64,000 nt of DNA from Bacteroidales bacterium. GTDB taxonomy: Bacteria > Bacteroidota > Bacteroidia > Bacteroidales > Paludibacteraceae. The position numbers were made by a program, and so were the translations under genes. Below, in pieces: positions 26,783-36,371 of this stretch (its first letter is position 1; each line of letters starts with the position of its first letter). The DNA lies in assembly GCA_015061145.1 (NCBI GenBank), contig SUXD01000002.1, forward strand, positions 1 to 64,000. Direction: 5' to 3'. The notes under the pieces were generated by a model. It searched no databases and was not told the origin of the DNA. It saw nothing but the letters and a program-made list of their open reading frames with translations.

Positions 26783-28978
26783 TTATCTTATAAACAACAA
26801 TTCGCGATATTTAGGCAACGGCCACATCTCGTCATCGACAATCAGTTCCAGACGATCAAGATTGTCACGCACAATATCAAAATACGGAAGTACATTGTCA
26901 TGATATGCGATTGCCTTTTCGCGTTCATCGGGCAATTTATTGGCGCATTTTCTTGCCTCAACCATCTTCTCCACATTCACTCTGATTTGTGAGATCCGTT
27001 CAGAAAGTTCCGCTATCAGTGCCTCATCATTCGCCGAAAGCTGCTCTGCTTTCTCTAATCCATAAACAAGACGAAGTTTATATACATTATCTAGCAGCAA
27101 TGACATATATCGCGTAGCGACAGGAACAACATGATTCGTTGCCAAATCACCAAGCACTCGGGCTTCAATCTGTATCTTTTTGGTATACGTTTCCCATTTC
27201 ACTTCGTTGCGAGCATGCAGTTCTTTCTCGGTGAAAACACCTACACCGGCAAACATTTCAATGCTCTCTTTCGTTGTGTAGCGGTCATACATCAACGGTA
27301 CACTCGTTTCACAATCCAACCCACGCTGCTGCGCCTCTTTTTTCCAATCTTCGCTGTATCCGTTTCCGTCAAATCGTATCGGCTTCGACTCTTTGATATA
27401 ATGTTTCAGTACATTAAAAATGGCTTTCTCGCGCGAAACACCGAATGCAATCTGTGAATCAACTTCCTGCTTGAACTCTTTCAACTGTGCAGCCACGACG
27501 GACGTCAATGCTATCATAGCCGACGAACAATTGGCAGAAGAGCCTACCGCACGGAACTCAAAACGATTACCCGTGAACGCAAACGGCGATGTTCTGTTGC
27601 GATCGGTATTATCCACCAGCACTTCAGGAATATGAGCAACACCAAGGCGCATTTTCTTTTTGCTGTCGAGCACTATAGCCTCCTCGCTCTCGCTCATCTC
27701 AAGTTTATCCAGCACAGCAGATATCTGACTGCCCAAAAAAACAGATATAATGGCAGGAGGAGCCTCATGAGCTCCAAGACGATGTTCGTTTTGTGCCGTC
27801 ATAATGGAAGCCTTCAGCAAACCATTATGCTTATGCACTGCCATAAGCACATTCACCAAAAAAGTAATGAACTGTAAATTTTCCTCTGGAGTTTTACCCG
27901 GTGTCAGCAGTCCTACCCCAGTGTCGGTTCCCAGCGACCAATTGTTATGTTTACCAGATCCGTTCACACCGTCGAAAGGTTTTTCGTGCAGCAACACGCG
28001 GAATCCGTGCTTTCTGGCTATGCTTTTCATCAACGACATCACCAGCAAGTTCTGGTCCACCGAAAGGTTCATCTCACCAAAGATGGGAGCCAGTTCAAAC
28101 TGATTCGGAGCCACCTCATTATGGCGTGTTTTCAATGGAATTTTGTATTTATATGCTTCAAACTCCAAATCACGCATATAGGCTAGCACACGCTCTGGAA
28201 TAGAACCAAAATAATGGTCATCGAGCTGCTGATTCTTTGCCGATTCATGTCCCATCAAAGTTCTACCCGTAAGCAAAAGGTCGGGGCGAGCGGCATACAA
28301 TCCTTCGTCAACAAGGAAATACTCCTGCTCCCAGCCCAAGTAAGAAATCACTTTTTTCACTTTCGGGTCGAACATCTTGCAAACATCAGTAGCCGCCTTA
28401 TCGATGGTATTCAAGGCTTTCAGCAAAGGCGTCTTGTAGTCAAGTGCCTCACCTGTATAGGAAATGAAAACGGTAGGGATACACAAGGTGTCGCCAACGA
28501 TAAAAGCAGGTGACGAGGGGTCCCATGCAGTATAGCCACGAGCTTCAAAAGTATTACGGATTCCGCCATTCGGAAAACTCGACGCATCCGGTTCTTGCTG
28601 AGCAAGAATTTTCCCCGAAAATTCCTCTATAATGTCACCTCCAGGGTCACCTGCATACTCAATAAAAGAATCATGCTTCTCGGCGGTCCCTTCAGTCAAT
28701 GGCTGAAACCAATGCGTATAGTGCGTTGCGCCCATTTCTATCGCCCAAAGCTTCATGCCTGCCGCCACATGATTGGCAAGTTCCCGATCCAACGTCTCGC
28801 CTTTATCAACTACATCACAGATTGCCTTAAGTGTATCTTTCGACAAATATTTTGACATTTGTTTACGGTCGAAGACATACTTTCCATAATATTCGGAAGT
28901 CAAAGTCCCAGGTGCAACGACTTCACGCGCTTTCTTTTTAAAAGCCTCCTCTACAACTTTAAATCTCAGAGATGACAT
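26783..28978 (-). CDS. glnN: Type III glutamine synthetase
   Basis: 731 residues, the length of GSIII (about 720-730), well above GSI or GSII. Motifs include FPNGGIRNTFEARGYTAWDPSSPAF, KTRHNEVAPNQFELAPIF, VNGSGKHNNWSLGTDTG and NRTSPFAFTGNRFEFRAVGSSANCSSAM, giving the ATP, glutamate and metal sites. It makes glutamine from glutamate, ammonia and ATP and is the main nitrogen-assimilating enzyme in Bacteroides. A -7-like element lies just upstream. Confidence 0.97.
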   Translation of the reverse strand: MSSLRFKVVEEAFKKKAREVVAPGTLTSEYYGKYVFDRKQMSKYLSKDTLKAICDVVDKGETLDRELANHVAAGMKLWAIEMGATHYTHWFQPLTEGTAEKHDSFIEYAGDPGGDIIEEFSGKILAQQEPDASSFPNGGIRNTFEARGYTAWDPSSPAFIVGDTLCIPTVFISYTGEALDYKTPLLKALNTIDKAATDVCKMFDPKVKKVISYLGWEQEYFLVDEGLYAARPDLLLTGRTLMGHESAKNQQLDDHYFGSIPERVLAYMRDLEFEAYKYKIPLKTRHNEVAPNQFELAPIFGEMNLSVDQNLLVMSLMKSIARKHGFRVLLHEKPFDGVNGSGKHNNWSLGTDTGVGLLTPGKTPEENLQFITFLVNVLMAVHKHNGLLKASIMTAQNEHRLGAHEAPPAIISVFLGSQISAVLDKLEMSESEEAIVLDSKKKMRLGVAHIPEVLVDNTDRNRTSPFAFTGNRFEFRAVGSSANCSSAMIALTSVVAAQLKEFKQEVDSQIAFGVSREKAIFNVLKHYIKESKPIRFDGNGYSEDWKKEAQQRGLDCETSVPLMYDRYTTKESIEMFAGVGVFTEKELHARNEVKWETYTKKIQIEARVLGDLATNHVVPVATRYMSLLLDNVYKLRLVYGLEKAEQLSANDEALIAELSERISQIRVNVEKMVEARKCANKLPDEREKAIAYHDNVLPYFDIVRDNLDRLELIVDDEMWPLPKYRELLFIR

Positions 28979-28994
28979 ATTTCATTTTTTTATG

Positions 28995-29002
28995 CAAAAA
29001 TA
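28995..29002 (-). promoter_or_regulatory. Candidate -7 element for glutamine synthetase III
   Basis: On the minus strand TATTTTTG followed by C, 16 bases before the ATG. It matches TAnnTTTG; no TTTG is seen at -33. Confidence 0.45.
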
Positions 29003-29055
29003 ATTTTTTCTTGACTTATTTTTTTTGAATCAAGATATTTTTTTCAAAAAAAATA

Positions 29056-29082
29056 AGGGTTGCTTTCAATGAAAGCAACCCT
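29056..29082 (-). terminator. Strong terminator of the porP-gldKLMN operon
   Basis: AGGGTTGCTTTC (29056-29067) is a perfect inverted repeat of GAAAGCAACCCT (29071-29082) with a 3-base loop. On the minus strand it is followed by TTATTTTTTTT. It lies 28 bases past the gldN stop. Confidence 0.85.
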
Positions 29083-29110
29083 ATCTGTTTTAGTCGTTAT
29101 TTTTTATGTA

Positions 29111-30061
29111 TTAATATTCCCACAAGTCTTGTTCGAAATTAAGCAAGGTAGTTTTCACCAAATCCTGCTCTTTTTTCGCTTCTTCAGATGTTGTGCAATA
29201 TTCCAAGAAGTTTCGGTTCTGAACATTAGATGTTTTATAAATATAGCTGCCATAACGGCGTTTGATAAACAAATCATCTAAAGACAGACGCATACCATTG
29301 TTCTTTTCGCTCAGCAACACTTCCTGCTGTGCAAAATAAGGACGCAACATATCGAATGGCACCCAGAACAAAGGATACTTCATCAAACCAGTTTCAGTCT
29401 CTTGCGAAAGAATCGGGCAAATAGCCAACGTTTTCACCGTGAAAATTGAAGAATGTTTGTCGAAATACCATACTTCTTTCAAATAGAATTTCATCACTTC
29501 ACGATTTGGAATATCACTTTCTGCAACATGATATATCGTATCGTTAGTTACAGGGTCAACTTCTATTGAATACAAGATTTCGTATTTCTTAAGAATATCC
29601 TTGAAACTTACTTTGGTTGCATCACAAAATACTTCGCGTGCATCATCATACTCATAACCGCTTATTTTGCCGTCTTGCATCAAGTTGAAGATAAACGCAA
29701 ACAGACTTTCGCGACCGTCAGAAGCATCTTCCGGATAATACAGAGGGAAATTGATTTTCTCTCTCAAGTCTATCATACGATAAACCACTTTCTGCCAAAA
29801 TATATCATCGGCACGAGGGTTAAGGAACTCGATAGGCTCCAAATCCTCTTTCGGTCCGCTGGTAGGCAAGTTGCTCTCAATTTTACCAGTCTCATAATCT
29901 ACAGCCTCGTATGTCGGTGCAGTATAAGTAGATTTTTGAGGCGTTGCCACAGTTTCTTCCGAATCATAGTATTCTTCGTCATCGTAGTAATCTTGTGCAT
30001 ATACTGACGAGCCGAAAGAAAGCATCATAAGTACAAAAATGTAACGACTAATTGTTTTCAT
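29111..30061 (-). CDS. gldN: Type IX secretion protein GldN/PorN
   Basis: 316 residues from MKTISRYIFV; a start 21 bases earlier would overlap gldM. A signal peptide (to AQ, about residue 23) is followed by an acidic Tyr-rich stretch DYYDDEEYYDSEE. The GldN core shows DDIFWQKVVYRMIDLREKINFPLYYP, DSEIPNREV-like and GSYIYKTSNVQNRNFLEY. GldN forms, with GldK, the periplasmic ring of the T9SS under the outer membrane. It is the last gene of the operon, as usual. Confidence 0.95.
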   Translation of the reverse strand: MKTISRYIFVLMMLSFGSSVYAQDYYDDEEYYDSEETVATPQKSTYTAPTYEAVDYETGKIESNLPTSGPKEDLEPIEFLNPRADDIFWQKVVYRMIDLREKINFPLYYPEDASDGRESLFAFIFNLMQDGKISGYEYDDAREVFCDATKVSFKDILKKYEILYSIEVDPVTNDTIYHVAESDIPNREVMKFYLKEVWYFDKHSSIFTVKTLAICPILSQETETGLMKYPLFWVPFDMLRPYFAQQEVLLSEKNNGMRLSLDDLFIKRRYGSYIYKTSNVQNRNFLEYCTTSEEAKKEQDLVKTTLLNFEQDLWEY

Positions 30062-30071
30062 AGTTTCTTTT

Positions 30072-31655
30072 TTATTTAACATTTACTTCGATTGCACTCA
30101 AAGTTCTTTCAATCTTATCCGGACCTACAACTTTAACATCCGAGATGAAGAATGTTTTACCTTTGGTGAGTTTGCTGAAACGAGATTTCTGTTTGTCTGA
30201 GAATCTGTTACCATTCGAAGACTCTTTAATGGCATTACCCATTGAGTCGAAGAAGTTAACATTGAAGCTCAACACTCTATAACGAACATCCAAATCAGCG
30301 TCATCCAACTCAGCTTTTACGCCTGGAGCGTTCATCAAAGAAGATTTGCCGATAGATTTACCTTTACCTTTGTATTTTGCGATGTTTCCGTTCTGGTCTT
30401 GATATTCGATATAAGCCACAGGATCAGGCAACGCTTTTACACGATACTCTTTTGAACCCATAGGCATTACTTTACCTTTATCATCTTTCACAGAAACAGA
30501 AATCTTACAAGGTACACCCACTTTTGCAGGTTTTGCACTCCAACCTTTAGCAGTTTTTGTCAATGTACCGCCAGTCATAGTAGCGATAATGTTCTGTGTA
30601 GCGAAACCAGGTACAGAAATACTGATCGGGTTATCGAAACCAGCATAGAACACATTCATCAAGTCTGCAGAAATTGTAACAGTCGGCTCACCTACAGTGT
30701 AAGAATCATTGATTGGGTAATCAACAAAAGTACCGTCAGGTTTCTGCAATGACAATGTACCTTTAATCGGGAATTGACCTACAGAACCGCAAGCCACTTT
30801 ATATTCGCCGTTTTCAATCTCTCTACCGTTAACAACCACTTTCGGAGTTTTTGTAGAGTCGGTTGCAGCCAAAATGATTTTTGCAGAGTAAGTACCTCCA
30901 CGAACCACATAGCTTGATTCTGCTTTTACCAATGCTTCGATTTTGTTTACACGGAAGTCGCCGGCATCCACCTGTTGGTAGATGTGCTGATACAACTCAG
31001 CTTCAGTGGCACGAACGTCGTTCTGATATTTAGAAAGCATGGTTACAGCAGCTACAGCAGGCATTGACTCAAAGTTAGCGTTAATCCAGTCAACCTGGTC
31101 GCCATGAGAGTTTTTCTGTTTAGCAGTAGAGAACATTTTCTCGTATTGAGCAACTTTCAAAGTATCATCTTTTCCGTATATATCTTCAACGAAATTACGG
31201 AAATCATCGATAGTCTTTTTGATTTCGTTTGCTTTTCCCATGCCAGAGCTGATTTCTACATACTGACCAGCAGCATCCAAGTTACCTTTTCCTTCGAGTT
31301 CGTAACCTGGCTTGTAGTCGATGTCTTTGCCATCAGCTATACGGCAGATACCTTCTTTGCAAGCTTCAAGATAGTTGTAAACGCTATCACATCTTTGTTG
31401 AACTATTTTTGCTTTTTCGAGCCATGGACCTACCTTTGTCGGGTTCTGTGCATTAGCAGATTCAATTCTGCCGTACACATTCTGTCCTTGGCTTTTTGAT
31501 ACACCGATTGACACGCCCAAGCTTCTGTCAACCATCGAAAATCCATTCAAGATATCAGCAGACACATTCAATGCCAACATAGCCGTCAACACCAAATACA
31601 TCATACCGATCATCTTCTGTCTCGGGGTTTCCGGACAATTCTTTGATCCACTCAT
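30072..31655 (-). CDS. gldM: Type IX secretion motor protein GldM/PorM
   Basis: 527 residues. It starts SGSKNCPETPRQKMIGMMYLVLTAMLALNVSADILNGF, the signature GldM N-terminus with its single membrane helix (about 15-33). The helix inserts into the GldL pentamer, while the long periplasmic part (helical bundle then beta domains) reaches the GldK/N ring. The C-terminal GldM domains are recognisable (IATMTGGTLTKTAKGWSAKP, VSVKDDKGKVMPMGSKEYRVK). GldLM is the proton-driven motor. Confidence 0.96.
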   Translation of the reverse strand: MSGSKNCPETPRQKMIGMMYLVLTAMLALNVSADILNGFSMVDRSLGVSIGVSKSQGQNVYGRIESANAQNPTKVGPWLEKAKIVQQRCDSVYNYLEACKEGICRIADGKDIDYKPGYELEGKGNLDAAGQYVEISSGMGKANEIKKTIDDFRNFVEDIYGKDDTLKVAQYEKMFSTAKQKNSHGDQVDWINANFESMPAVAAVTMLSKYQNDVRATEAELYQHIYQQVDAGDFRVNKIEALVKAESSYVVRGGTYSAKIILAATDSTKTPKVVVNGREIENGEYKVACGSVGQFPIKGTLSLQKPDGTFVDYPINDSYTVGEPTVTISADLMNVFYAGFDNPISISVPGFATQNIIATMTGGTLTKTAKGWSAKPAKVGVPCKISVSVKDDKGKVMPMGSKEYRVKALPDPVAYIEYQDQNGNIAKYKGKGKSIGKSSLMNAPGVKAELDDADLDVRYRVLSFNVNFFDSMGNAIKESSNGNRFSDKQKSRFSKLTKGKTFFISDVKVVGPDKIERTLSAIEVNVK

Positions 31656-31700
31656 AATTTAACCTTTCTTCTAAACTTTTTAAATTATTGAGATACCTTA

Positions 31701-32519
31701 TTATCTTGCAATGTTCATTGCGTTCAACATACCGCCATAGATGCTGTTCAGGTTGCTTACCTGTTGAGTCAATTTAGCAGTTTGTTCTTTGAATGCTTCG
31801 CTTTCGCGAACAGAAGCTTCCATAGCAGTTTTGATTTTGCTGAAGCTTTCGCTCAAAGTACCGAATGAGCTGGCGTCAGAAGTCATGTTCTTCAACTGCA
31901 ATTCGTATGAAGCGTTTACAGAAGCAAGAGTAGAGTTCAAAGAGTTCAATTTTTCTGCGAAAGATTTAGAATCAGCAGAAGCAGCGTTCATGCTAGTAGC
32001 TACACCTTTGTAAGATTCAACCAAGCTGTTTGTAGAATCAGCCAAAGTTCTCTGAGAAGTAGCGAAAGAAGTCATTGCTGCGTTAGCAGAAGATACGTTT
32101 CTTACATACTCGTCAGTTACACCAGCGGCTGAAGAGATGTTAACAAGACCTGCGGCTGTTTCAGAAAGTTTTTTGATGCTTTCAGCCAATTTTTCAGAAT
32201 CCTGCTGTTGCATTTCAGGCATGTTAGCCAAGTTAGGAGCAGCTTTTTTAGCTTTTTTGTTTCCTTCGATAGCTTCAGCAGCTTCGTTATCCAACAATTC
32301 AGGATAAACATTCTGCCAGTGATATTCAGGATGTGGTTTCTCTGTCACACCGATCAAGAACAAGAATGCCTCAGTCAACATACCTGCAGTCAACACGATT
32401 GAAGCACCTGGCCAGTGCATGATTTTAAACAAGGCACCTACGATAACGACAGAAGCACCTGCGCTATAAAATATACCATTCAATCTTTTCCACTCATCAC
32501 TTTGAAAATAATTTCCCAT
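31701..32519 (-). CDS. gldL: Type IX secretion motor protein GldL/PorL
   Basis: 272 residues. Two membrane helices near the N-terminus (about 15-35 and 40-58, FYSAGASVVIVGALFKIMHWPGASIVLTAGMLTEAFLFLIG) carry the conserved Glu of the second helix (TEAF) implicated in proton flow. A long cytoplasmic coiled coil follows, rich in Ser, Ala and Asn. GldL pentamers surround GldM in the inner membrane. The gap to gldM is 45 bases. Confidence 0.95.
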   Translation of the reverse strand: MGNYFQSDEWKRLNGIFYSAGASVVIVGALFKIMHWPGASIVLTAGMLTEAFLFLIGVTEKPHPEYHWQNVYPELLDNEAAEAIEGNKKAKKAAPNLANMPEMQQQDSEKLAESIKKLSETAAGLVNISSAAGVTDEYVRNVSSANAAMTSFATSQRTLADSTNSLVESYKGVATSMNAASADSKSFAEKLNSLNSTLASVNASYELQLKNMTSDASSFGTLSESFSKIKTAMEASVRESEAFKEQTAKLTQQVSNLNSIYGGMLNAMNIAR

Positions 32520-32584
32520 AGTTGTAATTTTTTAATGTATTATTTATTAAGATTATTATATAAAATTCTATTGTTTACTGTTTA

Positions 32585-34003
32585 TTATTCTGCGCCAATC
32601 ACGCTACGAACACATCTGAAACCGATGTAAGAGTGAGCTTCCTGCTGATATTCGTAAGTTCTGGTACCGCACTGCAAGAAATATGCGACATCTTTCCAAG
32701 AACCGCCACGAATCACTTTTCTTCTCATCACATCAGCATCAAAGCTTTTTGCGTTATACTGATAGTTCGGGTTCATATCGTGAACGAAGCTATAGTTTGA
32801 TTCATGATAAGCAGAAGAAGTCCATTCAGAAACATTACCTGCCATATCATACAAACCGAAATCATTCGGAGGATAAGAACCTACTTTCGCAGGAATCATA
32901 TAACCGTCTTCAGTATAGTTACCTCTTTGTGGTTTGAAGTTAGCAAGATAGCAGCCTCTTTTTGTTCTGATGTAGCTGCCGCCCCAAGGATACATCGCCA
33001 ATTTGCGACCGCCGCGGGCTGCATATTCCCATTCAGCTTCAGTAGGCAAGCGGTAAGCCTGTACTTGTACGCCGCCATTAGCCAATTGGTATGAGTTGTA
33101 GTAGAAAGTTCTCCAGTGGCAGAATGCGCTTGCCTGTTCCCAGCTAACACCAACAACAGGATATTCGCCATAACCCGGATGATAGAAATACATCTTCATG
33201 TAAGGTTCGTTGTAAGCATAGGTAAAGTCGCGAACCCAGCACATTGTATCAGGATAGATGTTGATAATTTTTGAAGAAATAAATTCCGAACGAGATTTCA
33301 ATTCTCTGTAAACTGTTCTGTTTACGATTTGACCATCTTCTGTATAGTAAGCGGTGTCTTTTTTGATCATCACATCAGCAGAGTCTTTTGTAACTCCGAG
33401 TCCTTCGATGCTTCTTTCGTATCCGCCTTTCAGAGGATTGTATTTGTTGATTTTGAGAGCAGCCTGATCGTAGTCAATCCACAAATATTTATAGTTGAGC
33501 AGACGGTCGTTGAACTGCGGGTCGATTTCGATAGCTTCGTCGCCTGAGTAGAAAAGTCCTTTAATGACTTCAGATTCCTCTTCTGATGCTTTTGACCAAG
33601 GAATTTTTGCATGCCAGTTCAGAACAGCAGGTTCTACCGGATTTCCTTTTTTGTCTTCAGTAATACGGTATTCTTCCATGCCAGCGTCAGCCAGTTTTTC
33701 ACGAGCGATAGAGTCTCTCACCCAATAAACGAATTGTTTGTACTCGCCGTTGGTGATTTCCGTATCGTCCATCCAAAACGGGTCGATAGAAACAGTACGC
33801 GACTGGCTGGTCATCGACCAGTTAGCCTCTTGATCATTGTTTCCCATCACAAACGAGCCTCGCTTGATGTAGGCCATACCATAAGGTGTTGGTTCTGTCC
33901 ACGATTTTGTGTAAACACCAACCAACTCGCCATTGCCACCCGACGAAGAACATCCCGTAAGGAAGGCCAATGCCGCAAACGAAATAAACAGTAACTTTTT
34001 CAT
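32585..34003 (-). CDS. gldK: Type IX secretion lipoprotein GldK/PorK
   Basis: 472 residues. A lipobox LTGC places the lipidated Cys at 18. The rest is an FGE-sulfatase-like fold: YIKRGSFVMGNNDQEA, PFWMDDTEITNGEYKQFV, YPVVGVSWEQASAFCHWRTFY, LPTEAEWEYAARGG, MAGNVSEWTSSAYH, RGGSWKDVAYFLQCGTRTY and GFRCVRSV. GldK forms the outer-membrane-attached ring with GldN. Enzyme activity is not expected of this family. Confidence 0.96.
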   Translation of the reverse strand: MKKLLFISFAALAFLTGCSSSGGNGELVGVYTKSWTEPTPYGMAYIKRGSFVMGNNDQEANWSMTSQSRTVSIDPFWMDDTEITNGEYKQFVYWVRDSIAREKLADAGMEEYRITEDKKGNPVEPAVLNWHAKIPWSKASEEESEVIKGLFYSGDEAIEIDPQFNDRLLNYKYLWIDYDQAALKINKYNPLKGGYERSIEGLGVTKDSADVMIKKDTAYYTEDGQIVNRTVYRELKSRSEFISSKIINIYPDTMCWVRDFTYAYNEPYMKMYFYHPGYGEYPVVGVSWEQASAFCHWRTFYYNSYQLANGGVQVQAYRLPTEAEWEYAARGGRKLAMYPWGGSYIRTKRGCYLANFKPQRGNYTEDGYMIPAKVGSYPPNDFGLYDMAGNVSEWTSSAYHESNYSFVHDMNPNYQYNAKSFDADVMRRKVIRGGSWKDVAYFLQCGTRTYEYQQEAHSYIGFRCVRSVIGAE

Positions 34004-34031
34004 TTTTAAATTTTTCGGTTATATTTCTTGT

Positions 34032-34982
34032 TTATAATATTCTAATACTTTTATACTTCTTTTTCTTTTCAAATTCCAGACTGAAACTATAGCTTGCAAA
34101 GAGTTCCAGAGAACCCGAGCTGACGGTTATCAGTTTGGAAGTTGTTATATCATACGAGAGTCCGATATCCATTTTTTTGAAGTTTCTCACTCCAAGTATC
34201 AGCACCACAGCGTCCTGATAACGATAAGAGACTCCTCCGTATATTTTGTTACACTGCAAAATGAAATTTGCGTCCAACTGCCACGAAGCGAAATCCGATT
34301 TGAAACAAACCGAGGGTTTCAGCTGAAGCGGCGATGTCGGGAATGTAACATTATAACCACCCACCACATATATCAAAGGTCTCAGTTTCACTTCCGCATA
34401 ATCGGAAATGGAAGCGGAAGGACCCGTCAAATGCAAACAAGAGACACCAAGATACTTACTCTCATCACTGTAGGAAGCACCAAGTGTCAAATCGAATCCG
34501 AATCCGCTATTATCTTTACCTGTCGGAATCACCTTATCTTCTCCCGGCTGCACATGGTAATCGCCCTTATCGGGAATTACAACGCCCGTACCGTCAAAAC
34601 CTATGAACAAACCGCCCAGTTCAGCACCTAGGGAAAGCTCGCCGCCCCAAAGTTTTTTCTTGAAAGCGTACTGCAGCTCCACACTGTTGTTTGTAAACAG
34701 ACCTATTTGGTCGTTCATAAATTTCAAGCCGAACACATGCCTGTTTTGTCCAAAAGTGAACGGCGCGTATATTTCGGCGAAGAAAGTTTGGGGATTTCCT
34801 TCCAACCCCATCCATTGATTTCGGTACAACGCCAACGCTTTGGCGTTCCCGTCCAACGACATCATCGACGGATTCAGCATCGACGTGCAGTTGAAATTTT
34901 GACTGAATTGCGGGTCGAACTGCGCCGAAACTGGGGTATAAATGCAAAATAAAGCTATGATTGCAAATGCCAATTTCCTCAT
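34032..34982 (-). CDS. porP: PorP/SprF-family outer-membrane protein
   Basis: 316 residues. A signal peptide (to SAQ, about residue 21) is followed by DPQFSQNFNCTSMLNPSMMSLDGNAKALALYRNQWMGLEGNPQTFFAEIYAPF, the standard PorP/SprF start, and alternating beta strands ending in an aromatic-rich SYSFSLEF before a basic tail. Such proteins are 14-stranded-barrel-like partners of the T9SS core. As first gene of porP-gldKLMN it fits PorP. Confidence 0.92.
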   Translation of the reverse strand: MRKLAFAIIALFCIYTPVSAQFDPQFSQNFNCTSMLNPSMMSLDGNAKALALYRNQWMGLEGNPQTFFAEIYAPFTFGQNRHVFGLKFMNDQIGLFTNNSVELQYAFKKKLWGGELSLGAELGGLFIGFDGTGVVIPDKGDYHVQPGEDKVIPTGKDNSGFGFDLTLGASYSDESKYLGVSCLHLTGPSASISDYAEVKLRPLIYVVGGYNVTFPTSPLQLKPSVCFKSDFASWQLDANFILQCNKIYGGVSYRYQDAVVLILGVRNFKKMDIGLSYDITTSKLITVSSGSLELFASYSFSLEFEKKKKYKSIRIL

Positions 34983-35073
34983 GGCGCAACAGGTCCTTTC
35001 TTTAATCCAGTTTGCAATATTAACAATTTTTTTACGAAAAACAACTACTTTTCTAAAACTTTTTGCAGAAAAG

Positions 35074-35295
35074 TTAATATTCTTCTTCGTTAAAAAAGAA
35101 ATCTTCCTTGCTCGGATAGTCTTGCCAGATGTCTTCTATGCACTCGTAAATCTCGCCTTCATCCTCTATTTCTTGCAGATTTTCAATGACTTCCAACGGT
35201 GCACCAGAGCGTATAGCGTAATCTATCAGTTCATCTTTTGATGCTGGCCAAGGGGCATCTTCCAATTTTGAGGCCAATTCCAATGTCCAATACAT
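35074..35295 (-). CDS. DUF2795 small acidic protein
   Basis: 73 residues from MYWTLELASKLEDAPWPASKDELIDYAIRSGAPLEVIENLQEIEDEG. An in-frame upstream Met at 35352 would overlap the promoter, so this start is preferred. The DUF2795 domain (LxxAPWPASKDELIDYAIRSGAPxxVIENL) is complete, followed by a very acidic tail. Function unknown. It is monocistronic. Confidence 0.9.
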   Translation of the reverse strand: MYWTLELASKLEDAPWPASKDELIDYAIRSGAPLEVIENLQEIEDEGEIYECIEDIWQDYPSKEDFFFNEEEY

Positions 35296-35322
35296 AATTT
35301 TTTGTTTTTCGAAAAAGTTCTG

Positions 35323-35353
35323 CAAAATTATATGCTTTTTTTGTTTTTGCAAT
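35323..35353 (-). promoter_or_regulatory. DUF2795 gene promoter
   Basis: TAATTTTG (35323-35330, minus strand) lies 19 bases after ATTG (35350-35353), one mismatch from TTTG-N19-TAnnTTTG. The start codon is 27 bases further. Confidence 0.55.
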
Positions 35354-35590
35354 TATTCACGCATATTTTTTGAATATTAGTTGCAATCTTATTGAAAATC
35401 CGACTTGATTTTTATATTTCATCCATACAAAAATCTATGCCATTCCGACCTTCATTTGCGCAAAAAGTCTATATTTAAAAGCATTTCACGGCATCAGGCA
35501 TATATTTGCAGAAAATACTGACCTTATATTTTAATGTATATTGAGAAAAAACGGCTTGCCTTGTATTTTATTGTTCGAATATGATTTTTT

Positions 35591-36367
35591 TCAAAAGCGA
35601 ACAACAAAATCACCTTTTTGGAGCTCTTCGTCGAAGTAAAGAATTCCCATTTCGTAGACATCGAGCGACACTCTGACTTTAGGGTGGTTCTTTATTTCGT
35701 TCCACGCCGACGCCATTTCTTCAGACCAATGGATATCGTCGAACACGAACATCGACTTTCCGTTGATTTTAGAGAGGCACAGATGGAAGTAGCGCATAGT
35801 GGCTTCTTTTGTATGGTTAGCGTCGAAAAATGCGAAATCGATTGTGGGGAGTGTTTTCAGCACTTCGGGAAGAATTTCGTCAATATTGCCGACATGCGCC
35901 TCTATATTATTAATGTATAACTTTGAGAAATTATGTTTGGCGAGTTCTGCCAGCTTAGGCGCGCCTTCTATTGTATGGCAAACGGAAGCGGAATTGACCG
36001 ACGCCAGATAGGATGTCGTAAGTCCTAGTGAAGTCCCCAGTTCGAGAATGTATTTCGGGTTTCGGTCGTTCACCAATCGGAAGAGAAGCTGAGCGTGTTT
36101 GGGCGGCAACGAGCATTTCGCTATTTGCGAGACACGGCACTCACGGGAATTTCCTGTTCCATAATCTTCAACAAACACCATGCGGTCGTCATGCGCCAAA
36201 GCTCGACGCAATTTTTCTATTTTGGCATAGCAGTAATATGGTTTGTGTTCGCGAAAAAGAACATTTATTTGCCGGAACAAAAACGGCGAATGGATGCCGT
36301 CGCCACGGAAATGTCCTGAAAAGAGAACATATTTCAGGAAAGATATTATCTGGTACATTCTTTTCAT
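35591..36367 (-). CDS. Class I SAM-dependent methyltransferase
   Basis: 258 residues. A Rossmann-like motif I is clear at about residues 108-130 (PKYILELGTSLGLTTSYLASV), followed by HTIEGAPKLAELAKHNF, the acidic loop and IDFAFFDANHTKEATMRYFHLCLSKI (motif IV) and FVFDDIHWSEEM. It resembles class I O-methyltransferases of the AdoMet_MTase (TylF/catechol-like) type. Substrate is unknown. It begins 4 bases after the patatin gene ends, on the same strand. Confidence 0.83.
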   Translation of the reverse strand: MKRMYQIISFLKYVLFSGHFRGDGIHSPFLFRQINVLFREHKPYYCYAKIEKLRRALAHDDRMVFVEDYGTGNSRECRVSQIAKCSLPPKHAQLLFRLVNDRNPKYILELGTSLGLTTSYLASVNSASVCHTIEGAPKLAELAKHNFSKLYINNIEAHVGNIDEILPEVLKTLPTIDFAFFDANHTKEATMRYFHLCLSKINGKSMFVFDDIHWSEEMASAWNEIKNHPKVRVSLDVYEMGILYFDEELQKGDFVVRF

Positions 36368-36371
36368 CTCG

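Noticed and set aside
34983..35045. Promoter of the porP-gldKLMN operon at TAATATTG (35015-35022, minus)
   Set aside because: Both elements deviate from the consensus (TAATATTG and GTTG), so I did not list it as a feature although spacing is about right.
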